Shown piece after piece: positions 8,885 to 19,381 of a stretch of DNA of 64,000 nucleotides. Source of the stretch: AC-32 sp963704005. GTDB lineage: Bacteria > Actinomycetota > Thermoleophilia > Gaiellales > Gaiellaceae. The position numbers and the translations under genes were made by a program. Location of the stretch: contig CAVPGJ010000001.1 in the NCBI GenBank assembly GCA_963704005.1, positions 620,001 to 684,000 on the forward strand, given 5' to 3'. The notes under the pieces were generated by a model that worked only from the letters and a program-made list of their open reading frames with translations, ran no database searches and was not told where the DNA came from. Numbering within the stretch: the first letter of the stretch is position 1; each line of letters begins with the position of its first letter.

Positions 8885-10219
8885 GTGAAAAGGCCTGCAA
8901 TCGGGATCTTCGGCGCCGGCTGGGTCGGCGTCGTGACCGGCGCCTGCTTCGCCGACCTCGGGCACGAGGTGGTCGTCCGGGACATCGTCCCCGAGCGGAT
9001 CGAGGCGCTGCAGGCCGGGCGGATCCCGTTCCACGAGCCGGGGCTCGCCGAGCTGCTGGAGCGCAACCGCGAGCGGCTGACCTTCACGCTCGAGGCGGTG
9101 GACCTCGCGACGACGACGGTGATGTTCGTCTGCGTCGGCACGCCGCCGACCTACTCCGGCGACGCCGACCTGTCGGCGGTCTGGAACGTCGTCGACCAGC
9201 TCCCGGAGCAGGAAGAGCGCTCGCTGTTGGTGATGAAGAGCACCGTTCCCGTCGGCACCGGCGAGAAGGTGCGCGAGGCGCTCGACTCGCGCGGGCTCGC
9301 ACACGTCGGCTACGTCTCGAATCCGGAGTTCCTGGCCGAGGGAAGCGCCGTCGAGGACTTCATGCGGCCGGACCGCGTGGTGGTCGGCGCGTTCGCCGAG
9401 GCCGACGGCGAGACCGTGGCCGCGCTCTACGAGCCGCTCGGGGGGCCGATCGTGCGCGGTGACGTCGCCTCGGCAGAGATGATCAAGCTCGCCGCGAACG
9501 CGTTCCTGATGACGCGGATCAGCTTCATCAACGAGATCGCCAACGTCTGCGAGGCGACCGGCGCCGACGTGGTCAAGGTCGCCGAGGGCGTCGGGCTCGA
9601 CCACCGGCTCGGCCCGCACTTCCTGCGCGCAGGCATCGGCTGGGGCGGCTCGTGCTTCCCGAAGGACGGGGTCGCGCTCAAGCAGCTCGCCTCCAACTCC
9701 GGCTACCACTTCCAGCTCTTGAACGCGGTGATCGAGGTGAACGAGCTGCAGAAGCGGCGCGTGATCGGGAAGCTCGAAAAGCACCTCGGCAAGCTGGGCG
9801 GGAAGACGATCGCCCTGCTCGGGCTGGCGTTCAAGCCGAACACCGACGACCTGCGCGAGGCGCCGTCGCTCGTGCTCGCCTCGCGACTGCTCGCCGAGGG
9901 CGCCGAGGTGCGCGCGTGGGATCCGGTCGCCGACGCGCGGCGCCTGCTCCAGGGCGTGACCTTCTGCGGGTCGGTGCTCGAGGCGGTCACCGGCGCGGAC
10001 GCCGCGGTGATCGTGACGGAGTGGGACGAGCTGCGCTCGCTCGCCTCGGCGGAGACGCGCGACGCGATGAGGACGCCGGTGATCGTCGACGGCCGCAACC
10101 TGCTCGACCCGCAGGAGGCTCGCGCCGCCGGCTTCACCTACGAGGGCATCGGCCGCGCCGCCTCGCCGCTGGCGGCGCTTCCGGAGACCGAAGAGCGCGA
10201 ACCGCAGCTCGAGCAATAG
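8885..10219 (+). CDS. UDP-glucose/GDP-mannose 6-dehydrogenase family protein
   Basis: 444 residues. It oxidises the C6 hydroxyl of a nucleotide sugar to the uronic acid in two NAD+-dependent steps. The Rossmann motif GAGWVG is at residues 10-15, the catalytic cysteine is Cys257 in GIGWGGSCFPKDG, and the C-terminal UDP-binding domain has AFKPNTDDLREAPS. The start GTG is supported by a TAACCT hexamer seven bases upstream. UDP-glucose is the commonest substrate, but GDP-mannose or UDP-GlcNAc cannot be excluded from sequence alone. It is followed without a gap by a sugar nucleotidyltransferase. Confidence 0.92.
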   Translation: MKRPAIGIFGAGWVGVVTGACFADLGHEVVVRDIVPERIEALQAGRIPFHEPGLAELLERNRERLTFTLEAVDLATTTVMFVCVGTPPTYSGDADLSAVWNVVDQLPEQEERSLLVMKSTVPVGTGEKVREALDSRGLAHVGYVSNPEFLAEGSAVEDFMRPDRVVVGAFAEADGETVAALYEPLGGPIVRGDVASAEMIKLAANAFLMTRISFINEIANVCEATGADVVKVAEGVGLDHRLGPHFLRAGIGWGGSCFPKDGVALKQLASNSGYHFQLLNAVIEVNELQKRRVIGKLEKHLGKLGGKTIALLGLAFKPNTDDLREAPSLVLASRLLAEGAEVRAWDPVADARRLLQGVTFCGSVLEAVTGADAAVIVTEWDELRSLASAETRDAMRTPVIVDGRNLLDPQEARAAGFTYEGIGRAASPLAALPETEEREPQLEQ

Positions 10220-10905
10220 TGGAAGCCATCATTCTGGCGGGCGGGAAGGCCGAGCGGCTCGGCGACGCCGCGGGCGGCCGGCCGAAGGCGCTGGTCGAGG
10301 TGGGCGGACGGCCGCTCGCCGCATACCAGGTCGCGCAGCTCGCGGCGGCGGGCGTCGTCCGCGTGCTCGTCAGCTGCGCGGCCGGCCAGGAGGGCTTGTT
10401 CGAGACCGCTCTCGGCGGGATCGGCCCCGAGATCGTGGCGGTCGGCGAGCCGGAGCCGCTCGGCCGCGGCGGCGGGATCCGCTTTGCGGCCGGCGCCCGC
10501 CGCGAGCCCGGCGACGTCTTCGCCCTGAACGGGGACGAGCTCGTCGACGTCGACCTGACGCGGCTGCTCGCTCTGCACGGCGAAAGCGGCGCGGCGGCGA
10601 CCATCACCGTCGTCCCGCTGCGCTCGCCGTTCGGCGTGGTCGAGCTCGACGGCGATCTGGTCACCGGCTTCCGCGAGGCGCCCCGGCTCGACGAGTGGGT
10701 GAGCTGCGGCGTCTACGTCCTCGGGGAGGAGGCGCTCGAGCGTTTCCCGGAGCGAGGCGACCACGAGGCGACGACCTTTCCCCAACTCGCACGCGAGGGC
10801 CTACTACGGGCGCTCAGGCACGACGGCGTCTGGCTGACCGTGAACACGCCGAAGGACCTGCGCCTGGCCGAGGAGCACCTCGCCGCCAATCCGGACTTTC
10901 CGTAG
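10219..10905 (+). CDS. Sugar-1-phosphate nucleotidyltransferase
   Basis: 228 residues from a GTG sharing one base with the stop of the dehydrogenase gene. The family P-loop-like motif is AIILAGGKAERLGDAAGGRPKALVEVGGRPL, followed by FALNGDELVDVDLTRLL with the metal-binding aspartate region and later VSCGVYVL. It activates a sugar phosphate to an NDP-sugar in the cytoplasm. Shorter than RmlA or GalU (about 290) and closer to the GMP/GCD1-type catalytic core without a C-terminal left-handed helix. The nucleotide and sugar are not deducible. Confidence 0.87.
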   Translation: MEAIILAGGKAERLGDAAGGRPKALVEVGGRPLAAYQVAQLAAAGVVRVLVSCAAGQEGLFETALGGIGPEIVAVGEPEPLGRGGGIRFAAGARREPGDVFALNGDELVDVDLTRLLALHGESGAAATITVVPLRSPFGVVELDGDLVTGFREAPRLDEWVSCGVYVLGEEALERFPERGDHEATTFPQLAREGLLRALRHDGVWLTVNTPKDLRLAEEHLAANPDFP

Positions 10906-10924
10906 TGGTAGGTTCGCCCGGCCC

Positions 10925-11338
10925 ATGCCGGATCGGAATCACGTAGCGTCGCCGAACCTCGAGGGCGTCGACCGCTTCGCGTCGGAGCTGACGAAGGTCG
11001 ACAAGCCCTGGGGCCACGAGCTGATCTTCGTCGTGACCGACCGCTACGCCGGCAAGCTGCTCGTCGTCAACGCCGGGGAGTCGCTGAGCCTCCAGTTCCA
11101 CAAGGTCAAGGACGAGGCCTGGTACGTGCTCGAGGGCCGCGCCGAGCTCGAGCTGGGCGCGGCGGGCGAGGGCGACCTCAGGACGGAGGTCATCGGGCCT
11201 GGCGCGGCGTTCCGGTTCGTTCCGGGAACCGTCCACCGGCTGCGGGCGATCGAGGACACGACCATCGTCGAGGTCTCGACGCCGGAGCTCGACGACGTCG
11301 TGCGGCTCGAAGACCGCTACGGACGCACGGATAACTAG
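10925..11338 (+). CDS. Cupin protein resembling the mannose-6-phosphate isomerase (type II) C-terminal domain
   Basis: 137 residues, a single beta-barrel. KPWGHELIFVVTDRYAGKLLVVNAGESLSLQFHKVKDEAWYVLEGRAEL matches the isomerase domain fused to GDP-mannose pyrophosphorylases; the metal-ligand pattern Q-x-H...E is present, with a later histidine in PGTVHRLRA. Free-standing copies of this domain are common near NDP-sugar genes, as here after a nucleotidyltransferase. It may isomerise a sugar phosphate, or only bind one. A TAGGTT hexamer lies ten bases before ATG. Confidence 0.78.
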   Translation: MPDRNHVASPNLEGVDRFASELTKVDKPWGHELIFVVTDRYAGKLLVVNAGESLSLQFHKVKDEAWYVLEGRAELELGAAGEGDLRTEVIGPGAAFRFVPGTVHRLRAIEDTTIVEVSTPELDDVVRLEDRYGRTDN

Positions 11339-11341
11339 ACT
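11336..11341 (+). promoter_or_regulatory. -10 hexamer TAGACT for leaderless ahcY
   Basis: TAGACT ends seven bases before ATG 11349, overlapping the stop codon of the upstream cupin gene. This suggests an own promoter for ahcY although only ten bases separate the genes. Confidence 0.5.
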
Positions 11342-11348
11342 CCTGGAC

Positions 11349-12617
11349 ATGGCGACGACACGGCGTTCCGACGTCAAGGACCTCGCGCTCGCGGACGAGG
11401 GCCTGAACCGGATCGAGTGGGCCGACCGGCAGATGCCGGTGCTGGCCGCGATCCGCGACCGCTTCGAGCGCGAGCAGCCGCTGGCCGGCTACCGCATCGC
11501 GGCCTGCCTGCACGTGACGAGCGAGACCGCGAACCTGATGCGCGCGCTGAAGGCCGGCGGCGCCGACGTCGTTCTCTGCGCGTCGAATCCGCTCTCGACC
11601 CAGGACGACGTGGCCGCCGCGCTGGTCGAGCACTACGAGATCTCCGTCTTCGCGATCAAGGGCGAGGACAACGACACCTATTACCAGCACATCGAGGCGG
11701 CGGTCGACCACAAGCCGCAGATCACGATGGACGACGGCGCCGACGTGATCGGCGTCCTCCACTCGCACCGGCGCGAGCAGCTCGGCGACATCGTCGGCGG
11801 CACCGAGGAGACGACCACGGGCGTCATCCGGCTGCGCGCGCTCGAGCGCGACGGAGCGCTGGGCTTCCCGGTGATCGCGGTCAACGATGCCAAGACGAAG
11901 CACTTCTTCGACAACCGCTACGGCACAGGGCAGTCGACGATCGACGGCATCATCCGGGCGACGAACATCCTGCTCGCCGGGCGGAAGTTCGTGGTCGCCG
12001 GCTACGGCTGGTGCGGCCGCGGAGTCGCGATGCGGGCGAAGGGACTGGGCTCGCACGTGATCGTGACCGAGGTCGACCCGTTGCGCGCCCTCGAGGCAGC
12101 GATGGACGGCTTCGAGGTGCTGCCGATGGAGCGCGCGGCCGAGACCGGCGACATCTTCGTGACCGCGACCGGCGACAAGGGCGTGATCCGGCGCGAGCAC
12201 ATGGAGCGGATGAAGGACGGTGCCGTCCTCGCGAACACCGGCCACTTCAACGTGGAGATCGACATCCCGGCCCTGCGCGGGCTTGCGCAGGAGACCCGCA
12301 CGCTGCGGCAGTTCGTCGACGAGTTCCGGCTCGAGGACGGACGGCGCATCTACCTGATCGCCGACGGGCGGCTCGTGAATCTCGCGGCAGCCGAGGGGCA
12401 CCCTGCGCAGGTGATGGACATGTCGTTCGCCAACCAGGCGCTCTCCGCCGAGTTCCTGGTCGCGAACGCCGCCAGCCTCGAGCGCCGCGTCTATCCGGTG
12501 CCCGAGGCGACCGACCTCGAGATCGCGCGGTTGAAGCTCGCGACGATGGGCATCGACATCGACGAGCTGACGGACGAGCAGGCCAAGTACCTCGCCTCCT
12601 GGGACGAGGGCACCTAA
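11349..12617 (+). CDS. ahcY: S-adenosylhomocysteine hydrolase (adenosylhomocysteinase)
   Basis: 422 residues. It splits S-adenosylhomocysteine into adenosine and homocysteine, removing the inhibitor left by methyltransferases. Clear motifs: ACLHVTSETANLMRAL, ASNPLSTQDDVAAAL, the catalytic lysine-aspartate region VNDAKTKHFFDNRYGTGQS, and the NAD-binding loop GYGWCGRG. The C-terminus ends in a Lys-Tyr pair (EQAKYLASWDEGT), slightly different from the usual KPDHYRY of longer bacterial enzymes, and the length matches the shorter archaeal/actinobacterial form. The neighbours (two MetE-like genes and mtnA) place it in homocysteine and methionine recycling. Confidence 0.96.
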   Translation: MATTRRSDVKDLALADEGLNRIEWADRQMPVLAAIRDRFEREQPLAGYRIAACLHVTSETANLMRALKAGGADVVLCASNPLSTQDDVAAALVEHYEISVFAIKGEDNDTYYQHIEAAVDHKPQITMDDGADVIGVLHSHRREQLGDIVGGTEETTTGVIRLRALERDGALGFPVIAVNDAKTKHFFDNRYGTGQSTIDGIIRATNILLAGRKFVVAGYGWCGRGVAMRAKGLGSHVIVTEVDPLRALEAAMDGFEVLPMERAAETGDIFVTATGDKGVIRREHMERMKDGAVLANTGHFNVEIDIPALRGLAQETRTLRQFVDEFRLEDGRRIYLIADGRLVNLAAAEGHPAQVMDMSFANQALSAEFLVANAASLERRVYPVPEATDLEIARLKLATMGIDIDELTDEQAKYLASWDEGT

Positions 12618-12631
12618 CCGTCCTTTCCGGC

Positions 12632-13585
12632 GTGCTCGCGCCTGAGCGGATCGTCCGGCTGGAAGGTGGCCGCGTCGTGCTGCTGGACCAGCGGCGGCTG
12701 CCGGACGAGGAGGTCGAGCTCGAGTGCCGGTCCGCGGCCGAGGTGGCCGAGGCGATTCGCGCGTTGGCCGTGCGGGGCGCTCCGGCGATCGGGATCGCCG
12801 CGGCCTACGGGTACGCGCTGGCCGTCGAGCGCGGGGAGGACCCGGACGAGGCGCGTGCCGTGCTCCTGGCCGCACGGCCGACTGCGGCGAATCTCGCCTG
12901 GGCGCTGGAGGAGGTGCAGTCGGCCTCGGACCCGGCCGAGCGGGCGCACGAGCTGCACGAGGAGGAGGTCGAGCGCTGCCGGCTGATGAGCGCCCACGCG
13001 GCGGATCTCATCGGCGCAGGGAGCTGCGCCTTGACGCACTGCAACACCGGCGCGCTGGCGACCGGCGGGCAGGGCACGGCGCTCGGCGCGCTGCAGGAGG
13101 CGTGGACGCGAGGCTTCCTCCGGCACGTGTTCGTCGACGAGACGCGGCCGCTGCTCCAGGGCGCCAGGCTGACCGCCTGGGAGCTCGCCGCGGCCGGGAT
13201 CCCGCACACGGTGGTCGCGGATGCCGCGGCCGGCTCGCTGCTGGCGGCGGGCGAGGTCGACTGCGTGCTCGTCGGCGCCGACCGGATCGCGGCAAACGGG
13301 GACACGGCGAACAAGATCGGGACGTATCCGCTGTCGGTGCTGGCCGATCGCCACGCCGTGCCGTTCACCGTCGTCGCGCCGACCTCGACGGTCGACCTCG
13401 AGACGCCGACGGGCGCCGAGATTCCGATCGAGGAGCGCGACCCGGGCGAGGTGTCCACGCGATTCGCGGCACGCAACCCGGCCTTCGACATCACGCCCGC
13501 CGAGCTGATCTCGGCGATCGTGACCGAGCACGGCGTCCATCGCCGGCCTTACGCCGAGAGCCTTGCGGCGGGGATGCCGGCGTGA
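12632..13585 (+). CDS. mtnA: S-methyl-5-thioribose-1-phosphate isomerase
   Basis: 317 residues from GTG 12632. It isomerises methylthioribose-1-phosphate to the ribulose form in the methionine salvage pathway. Diagnostic stretches are AVRGAPAIGIAAAYG, LTHCNTGALATGGQGTALG with the active-site cysteine, VDETRPLLQGARLTAWEL and VLVGADRIAANGDTANKIGTYPL with the active-site aspartate. The eIF2B-like relatives lack this combination. No obvious ribosome site precedes it; it lies 14 bases after ahcY and is probably co-transcribed. Its stop overlaps the start of the next gene. Confidence 0.95.
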   Translation: MLAPERIVRLEGGRVVLLDQRRLPDEEVELECRSAAEVAEAIRALAVRGAPAIGIAAAYGYALAVERGEDPDEARAVLLAARPTAANLAWALEEVQSASDPAERAHELHEEEVERCRLMSAHAADLIGAGSCALTHCNTGALATGGQGTALGALQEAWTRGFLRHVFVDETRPLLQGARLTAWELAAAGIPHTVVADAAAGSLLAAGEVDCVLVGADRIAANGDTANKIGTYPLSVLADRHAVPFTVVAPTSTVDLETPTGAEIPIEERDPGEVSTRFAARNPAFDITPAELISAIVTEHGVHRRPYAESLAAGMPA

Positions 13586-14323
13586 GGGCGGTCGTCCTCG
13601 CGGCGGGCTACGCCACGCGGCTTTACCCGCTGACGCTCGACCGGCCGAAGCACCTGCTCGAGGTGGCGGGGCAGCCGATTCTCGACCGTCTGCTCGGCCA
13701 GCTGCCCCTGGGCGAGCTCGACGCGGTGACGGTGGTGACGAACGCGAAGTTTGCGCCACGCTTCCGCGATTGGGCGGAGGAGGCGGACTACCCGGTTCCG
13801 ATCGAGGTGGTCGACGACGGGACGAGCTCGGACGAGGACAAGCTCGGCGCGATCGGAGATCTCGATCTCGTCGTCCGAACGCTGCAGGGCGAGGACGATC
13901 TGCTCGTCGCCGCCGGCGACAGCCTCTTCACCGAGCGGCTCGACGGGTTCGTCCGCTTCGCGGGCGAGCGGGACGCCGCCGCGATCGCGGTGTACGACGT
14001 CGGCGACCTCGAGGCGATGGGGCGGCTGAGCGCCGTCGCGGTCGAGGCCGACGGTCGCGTGACCGCGTTCGAGGAGAAGCCGCGAGCGGCCGACCTCGAC
14101 ACTGGCCGGAATCGCGCTCTACTTCTACCCGCGAGGCGTCCTGCCGCTCGTCTCGGAGTACCTGGCGGAGGGGCACAACCCCGACCAGCCCGGCCGGTTC
14201 GTGGAGTGGCTCTATCCGCGGACGCCGGTCTATGCCTGGCGCGTTCCGGGCGGCTGGCTGGACGTGGGCACCCCGGAGGCGCTCGACGAGGCAGACCGGG
14301 AGTTCGGGGGCGGTTCGCGCTAG
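13582..14323 (+). pseudogene. Sugar nucleotidyltransferase, frame broken by one extra base
   Basis: The first frame from GTG 13582 shows the NTP-transferase N-terminus RAVVLAAGYATRLYPLTLDRPKHLLEVAGQPILDRLL and the DDLLVAAGDSLF metal-site region. At about 14095-14100 the frame moves by one base and continues as TLAGIALYFYPRGVLPL through VYAWRVPGGWLDVGTPEALDEA, a typical end for this family, with a stop at 14321. Rejoined it is about 246 residues. It overlaps the mtnA stop. A single-base sequencing insertion would explain the break. It is a second paralogous nucleotidyltransferase in the cluster; the sugar is unknown. Confidence 0.8.
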
Positions 14324-14472
14324 CCGGCGAGCGGCCGGCGGGCTGGGCTGTGGGCTCTTCGGCACACATTCGGCACACCTGCGTTACAGACACGTGACGG
14401 TTTGACGCCTACCCTCGGCTCAAGGCTATCCCGGAGGCGCTGTCAGGGTTTCCGGTGCCGAGAAGGTGCGTT

Positions 14473-14658
14473 GACGGCCGCACGGGCAGAGCCCGCACGG
14501 CCTCCCTGGTCGGCGCCGCCGAGTCGGCGTGTTGGACGGCCGCACGGGCAGAGCCCGCACGGCCTCCCTGGTCGGCGCCGCCGAGTCGGCGTGTTGGACG
14601 GCCGCACGGGCAGAGCCCGCACGGCCTCCCTGGTCGGCGCCGCCGAGTCGGCGCCTTG
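14473..14658 (+). repeat. Three tandem copies of the 62-bp two-hairpin repeat
   Basis: Units begin with GACGGCCGCAC at 14473, 14535 and 14597, exactly 62 bases apart, and are nearly identical. Each has hairpin GGCCG-CA-CGGGC-AGA-GCCCG-CA-CGGCC, then a spacer, then GGCGCCGCCGAGTCGGCG. The array lies between the nucleotidyltransferase and comF. Reverse-oriented single copies are at 1826 and 6724. Apparent long open frames across this array are a by-product of its GC-rich periodicity, not genes. Confidence 0.85.
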
Positions 14659-14678
14659 GAGGTGAGGACAGGTGTGAT

Positions 14679-15344
14679 GTGAGCTTTCTCGACATCCTGC
14701 TACCGGTTCGCTGCGTCGTGTGCGCTGCGGGCGGGGAGCAGCTGTGCGCCGGCTGCCGCGAGAGCCTGCCTCTGCTGCAACCCCCTCTTTGCGACCGCTG
14801 CGGCGCTCCGACCGCCTGGCCGGTGAGCCGTTGCCGGGAGTGCTCCGGGCGCCGCCTCGCGTTCGCCTCCGCGAGGGCGGCGGTCGAGTACGACGACGGC
14901 GTGCGACGGCTCGTTGCCGCCTGGAAGGAGCGCGGTCTTCGCCGCCTGGCCGCCGAGGCTGCGGACGCGGTCGCCGGCGCGATCGAGCCACCGTCTCATG
15001 TAGCCGTGCTGACCTACGTTCCGCCCGACCGTGAGCGGGTGCTCCAGCGCGGGCACCACCCGGCCCAACGGCTGGCGCTCGAGCTCGGCAGACGCTGGGA
15101 GCTGCCCGTGCGCGCGCTCGTCGGGCGGACGCGCTCGGTCCCGCACCAGCGCGGGCTCTCACGGGCCCAACGCCGGCGTAACGTCGCCGGTGCGTTCCGT
15201 CCTGCCGCCGCGGCGCCGACCCGCGTCGCGCTCGTGGACGACGTCTACACGAGCGGCGCCACCGTCGCCGCGGTCGCCTCCGCGCTACGCAAGGGCGGCG
15301 CGCGCAGGGTCGAGGTCGTGACCTTTGCCCGGGTCGTCCGCTAG
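14679..15344 (+). CDS. ComF family phosphoribosyltransferase-like protein
   Basis: 221 residues. The start GTG 14679 has a GAGGTGAGG ribosome site upstream. The N-terminus has a four-cysteine zinc ribbon (CVVCAAGGEQLCAGC, then CDRC and CREC). The C-terminal PRTase domain has the PRPP loop VALVDDVYTSGAT and the RGHHPAQRLALELGR and HQRGLSRAQRRRNVAGAF motifs. ComF proteins take part in DNA uptake in transformable bacteria. Homologues in non-competent species are common and their substrate is unknown. It lies directly before the stress factor hpf. Confidence 0.9.
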   Translation: MSFLDILLPVRCVVCAAGGEQLCAGCRESLPLLQPPLCDRCGAPTAWPVSRCRECSGRRLAFASARAAVEYDDGVRRLVAAWKERGLRRLAAEAADAVAGAIEPPSHVAVLTYVPPDRERVLQRGHHPAQRLALELGRRWELPVRALVGRTRSVPHQRGLSRAQRRRNVAGAFRPAAAAPTRVALVDDVYTSGATVAAVASALRKGGARRVEVVTFARVVR

Positions 15345-15377
15345 ATTCATGGGCCAGCCAGCGTCGAAGGAGAGCCG

Positions 15378-15920
15378 ATGCAGCTCCAGGTGAAGGGCAG
15401 GAACCTCGAGGTCAGCAACGCGATCCGCGACTACGCGCAGCAGAAGCTCAGCAAGCTCGAGCGGCAGCTCGAAGACCCGCGAGTCGAGCTCGAGCTCGCG
15501 GTCGAGCGCAACCCGTCGATCGCAGCGAACCACGTGGCCGAGGCGACCATCTGGACGAAGGGGCCGGTGCTGCGCGCCCGCGAGGCGTCGACCGACATGC
15601 GGGCATCGATCGACCAGCTCGTCGCGAAGCTCGAGCGCCAGCTCACGCGCTCCCGTCATCAGAGCCGGGCTCGCCGCCGCAAGGCCGCTCGGGCGAACGA
15701 GCCGGCGGCCGAGTCGACTCCCATGTTCGGAGACGAGGGCGAGCCGGCGATTGTCAAGACCAAGCAATTCACCGTCGCCCCGCTGACTGCCGAGGACGCC
15801 ATCGTGCAGCTCGAGCTGATCGGCCACGACTTCTTTGTCTTCCGCAACGCGGATGGCGGCGAGGTGAACGTCGTCTACCGCCGCCGCGACGGGAACTACG
15901 GGCTGATCGAGCCCCGGTGA
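15378..15920 (+). CDS. hpf: Ribosome hibernation promoting factor, long form
   Basis: 180 residues. The N-terminal RaiA/HPF domain (MQLQVKGRNLEVSNAIRDYAQQKLSKLERQL) binds the 30S decoding region; a charged linker follows and then the long-form C-terminal domain (VKTKQFTVAPLTAEDAIVQLELIGHDFFVFRNADGGEVNVVYRRRDGNYGLIEP), which dimerises 70S ribosomes into 100S particles in stationary phase. The ribosome site AAGGAGAG is a few bases before ATG, and a TAGATT hexamer at about 15342 could be the promoter. Its stop overlaps the GTG of the next gene. Confidence 0.95.
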   Translation: MQLQVKGRNLEVSNAIRDYAQQKLSKLERQLEDPRVELELAVERNPSIAANHVAEATIWTKGPVLRAREASTDMRASIDQLVAKLERQLTRSRHQSRARRRKAARANEPAAESTPMFGDEGEPAIVKTKQFTVAPLTAEDAIVQLELIGHDFFVFRNADGGEVNVVYRRRDGNYGLIEPR

Positions 15921-16534
15921 TCTTCCGGCGCGAGCCGATCCACAAGCGGCTCGCCCGCGAGGGCCGTCTCGAGGCCGAGCCGGACGTCGTCCGGGAGCCT
16001 GCGCCGCCCGCCCCCGAAGGCGAGCCGGAGCCCGAGCACTCCCCGACCTTTCCCCCGGAGCCGGGCCCGCGCTTCGGCCCGACCGGCGTCGACGGCGTCC
16101 CGCGGCCGCGGCGCTGGGACGCGGTCGTTCCGGCCCAGGCGCCGGGGCTGGTCGGCAACGAGGTGCACTTCGTCGCGCTCCCGAACGGCGACTTGGTCGT
16201 CGACGAGGACGAGCCCGAGAACACGCTCGCTCCGCTCGCCGACGCGATTGAACAGACGCTGCAGCCGCCCTACCGCGCCGAGGCGATTCGCAGGGATGGC
16301 GAGAGCTGGGGCGTCGCGGCGCGCCGGATCGAGGTCGTGGTGTTCGAGGCTTCCGGAGACGAGCTCGAGGTGGTCGCCAACGACGAGGGCCGCACGCTCA
16401 TCGTCGACGGACAGCGAGCCTTTGGCGGCATTCCCGACTTGGAGCGCATCGGCGAGCGGCAGGGGATCACGTACGTCGTCCGCGCGCGCCGGCTCGAAGG
16501 GGCCTTCTGGGAGGTCGAAGCCCACCCGTTGTAG
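15917..16534 (+). CDS. Protein of unknown function between hpf and secA
   Basis: 205 residues from GTG 15917, overlapping the hpf stop. Residues 1-70 are proline- and acid-rich and probably disordered (PAPPAPEGEPEPEHSPTFPPEPG). Residues 75-205 look folded, with alternating strands (GNEVHFVALPNGDLVVDED, RIEVVVFEASGDELEVVANDEGRTLIVDG, ITYVVRARRLEGAFWEVEAHPL) and no hydrophobic segment. I do not recognise the family. The tight coupling to hpf suggests co-translation and perhaps a role in translation stress. Confidence 0.75.
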   Translation: MIFRREPIHKRLAREGRLEAEPDVVREPAPPAPEGEPEPEHSPTFPPEPGPRFGPTGVDGVPRPRRWDAVVPAQAPGLVGNEVHFVALPNGDLVVDEDEPENTLAPLADAIEQTLQPPYRAEAIRRDGESWGVAARRIEVVVFEASGDELEVVANDEGRTLIVDGQRAFGGIPDLERIGERQGITYVVRARRLEGAFWEVEAHPL

Positions 16535-16567
16535 GGCCGGCGAGCCCGAGGAGCCGAGCCGACCCGC

Positions 16568-16573
16568 TACCCT
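16568..16573 (+). promoter_or_regulatory. -10 hexamer TACCCT for leaderless secA
   Basis: TACCCT ends six bases before the GTG start of secA, leaving no room for a ribosome site, so a leaderless message is likely. Confidence 0.45.
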
Positions 16574-16579
16574 TGAAGC

Positions 16580-19291
<2,712 letters not shown>

Positions 19292-19324
19292 CAGCGCGAG
19301 GACCGAGCCAAAGGGCCCGAGCGA

Positions 19325-19351
19325 GCGCTGCCGAGCAAAGCCCGGCAGCGC
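19325..19351 (+). terminator. Hairpin after secA
   Basis: GCGCTGCCG and CGGCAGCGC form a perfect nine-base stem around a nine-base loop, 33 bases after the secA stop and just before the probable prfB promoter. There is no T-tract, so it is called a terminator on position and stem strength only. Confidence 0.5.
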
Positions 19352-19381
19352 GGCGAAGCATGTCGGCTACCATCGACTGCG

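Noticed and set aside
14473..14658. Possible CRISPR array
   Set aside because: Units are contiguous 62-bp tandem copies with no variable spacers and no cas genes nearby.
14402..14695. Overlapping frames through the 62-bp repeats on both strands
   Set aside because: The repeats have near-perfect periodicity and no stops by composition; products are just copies of TGRARTASLVGAAES-like text.
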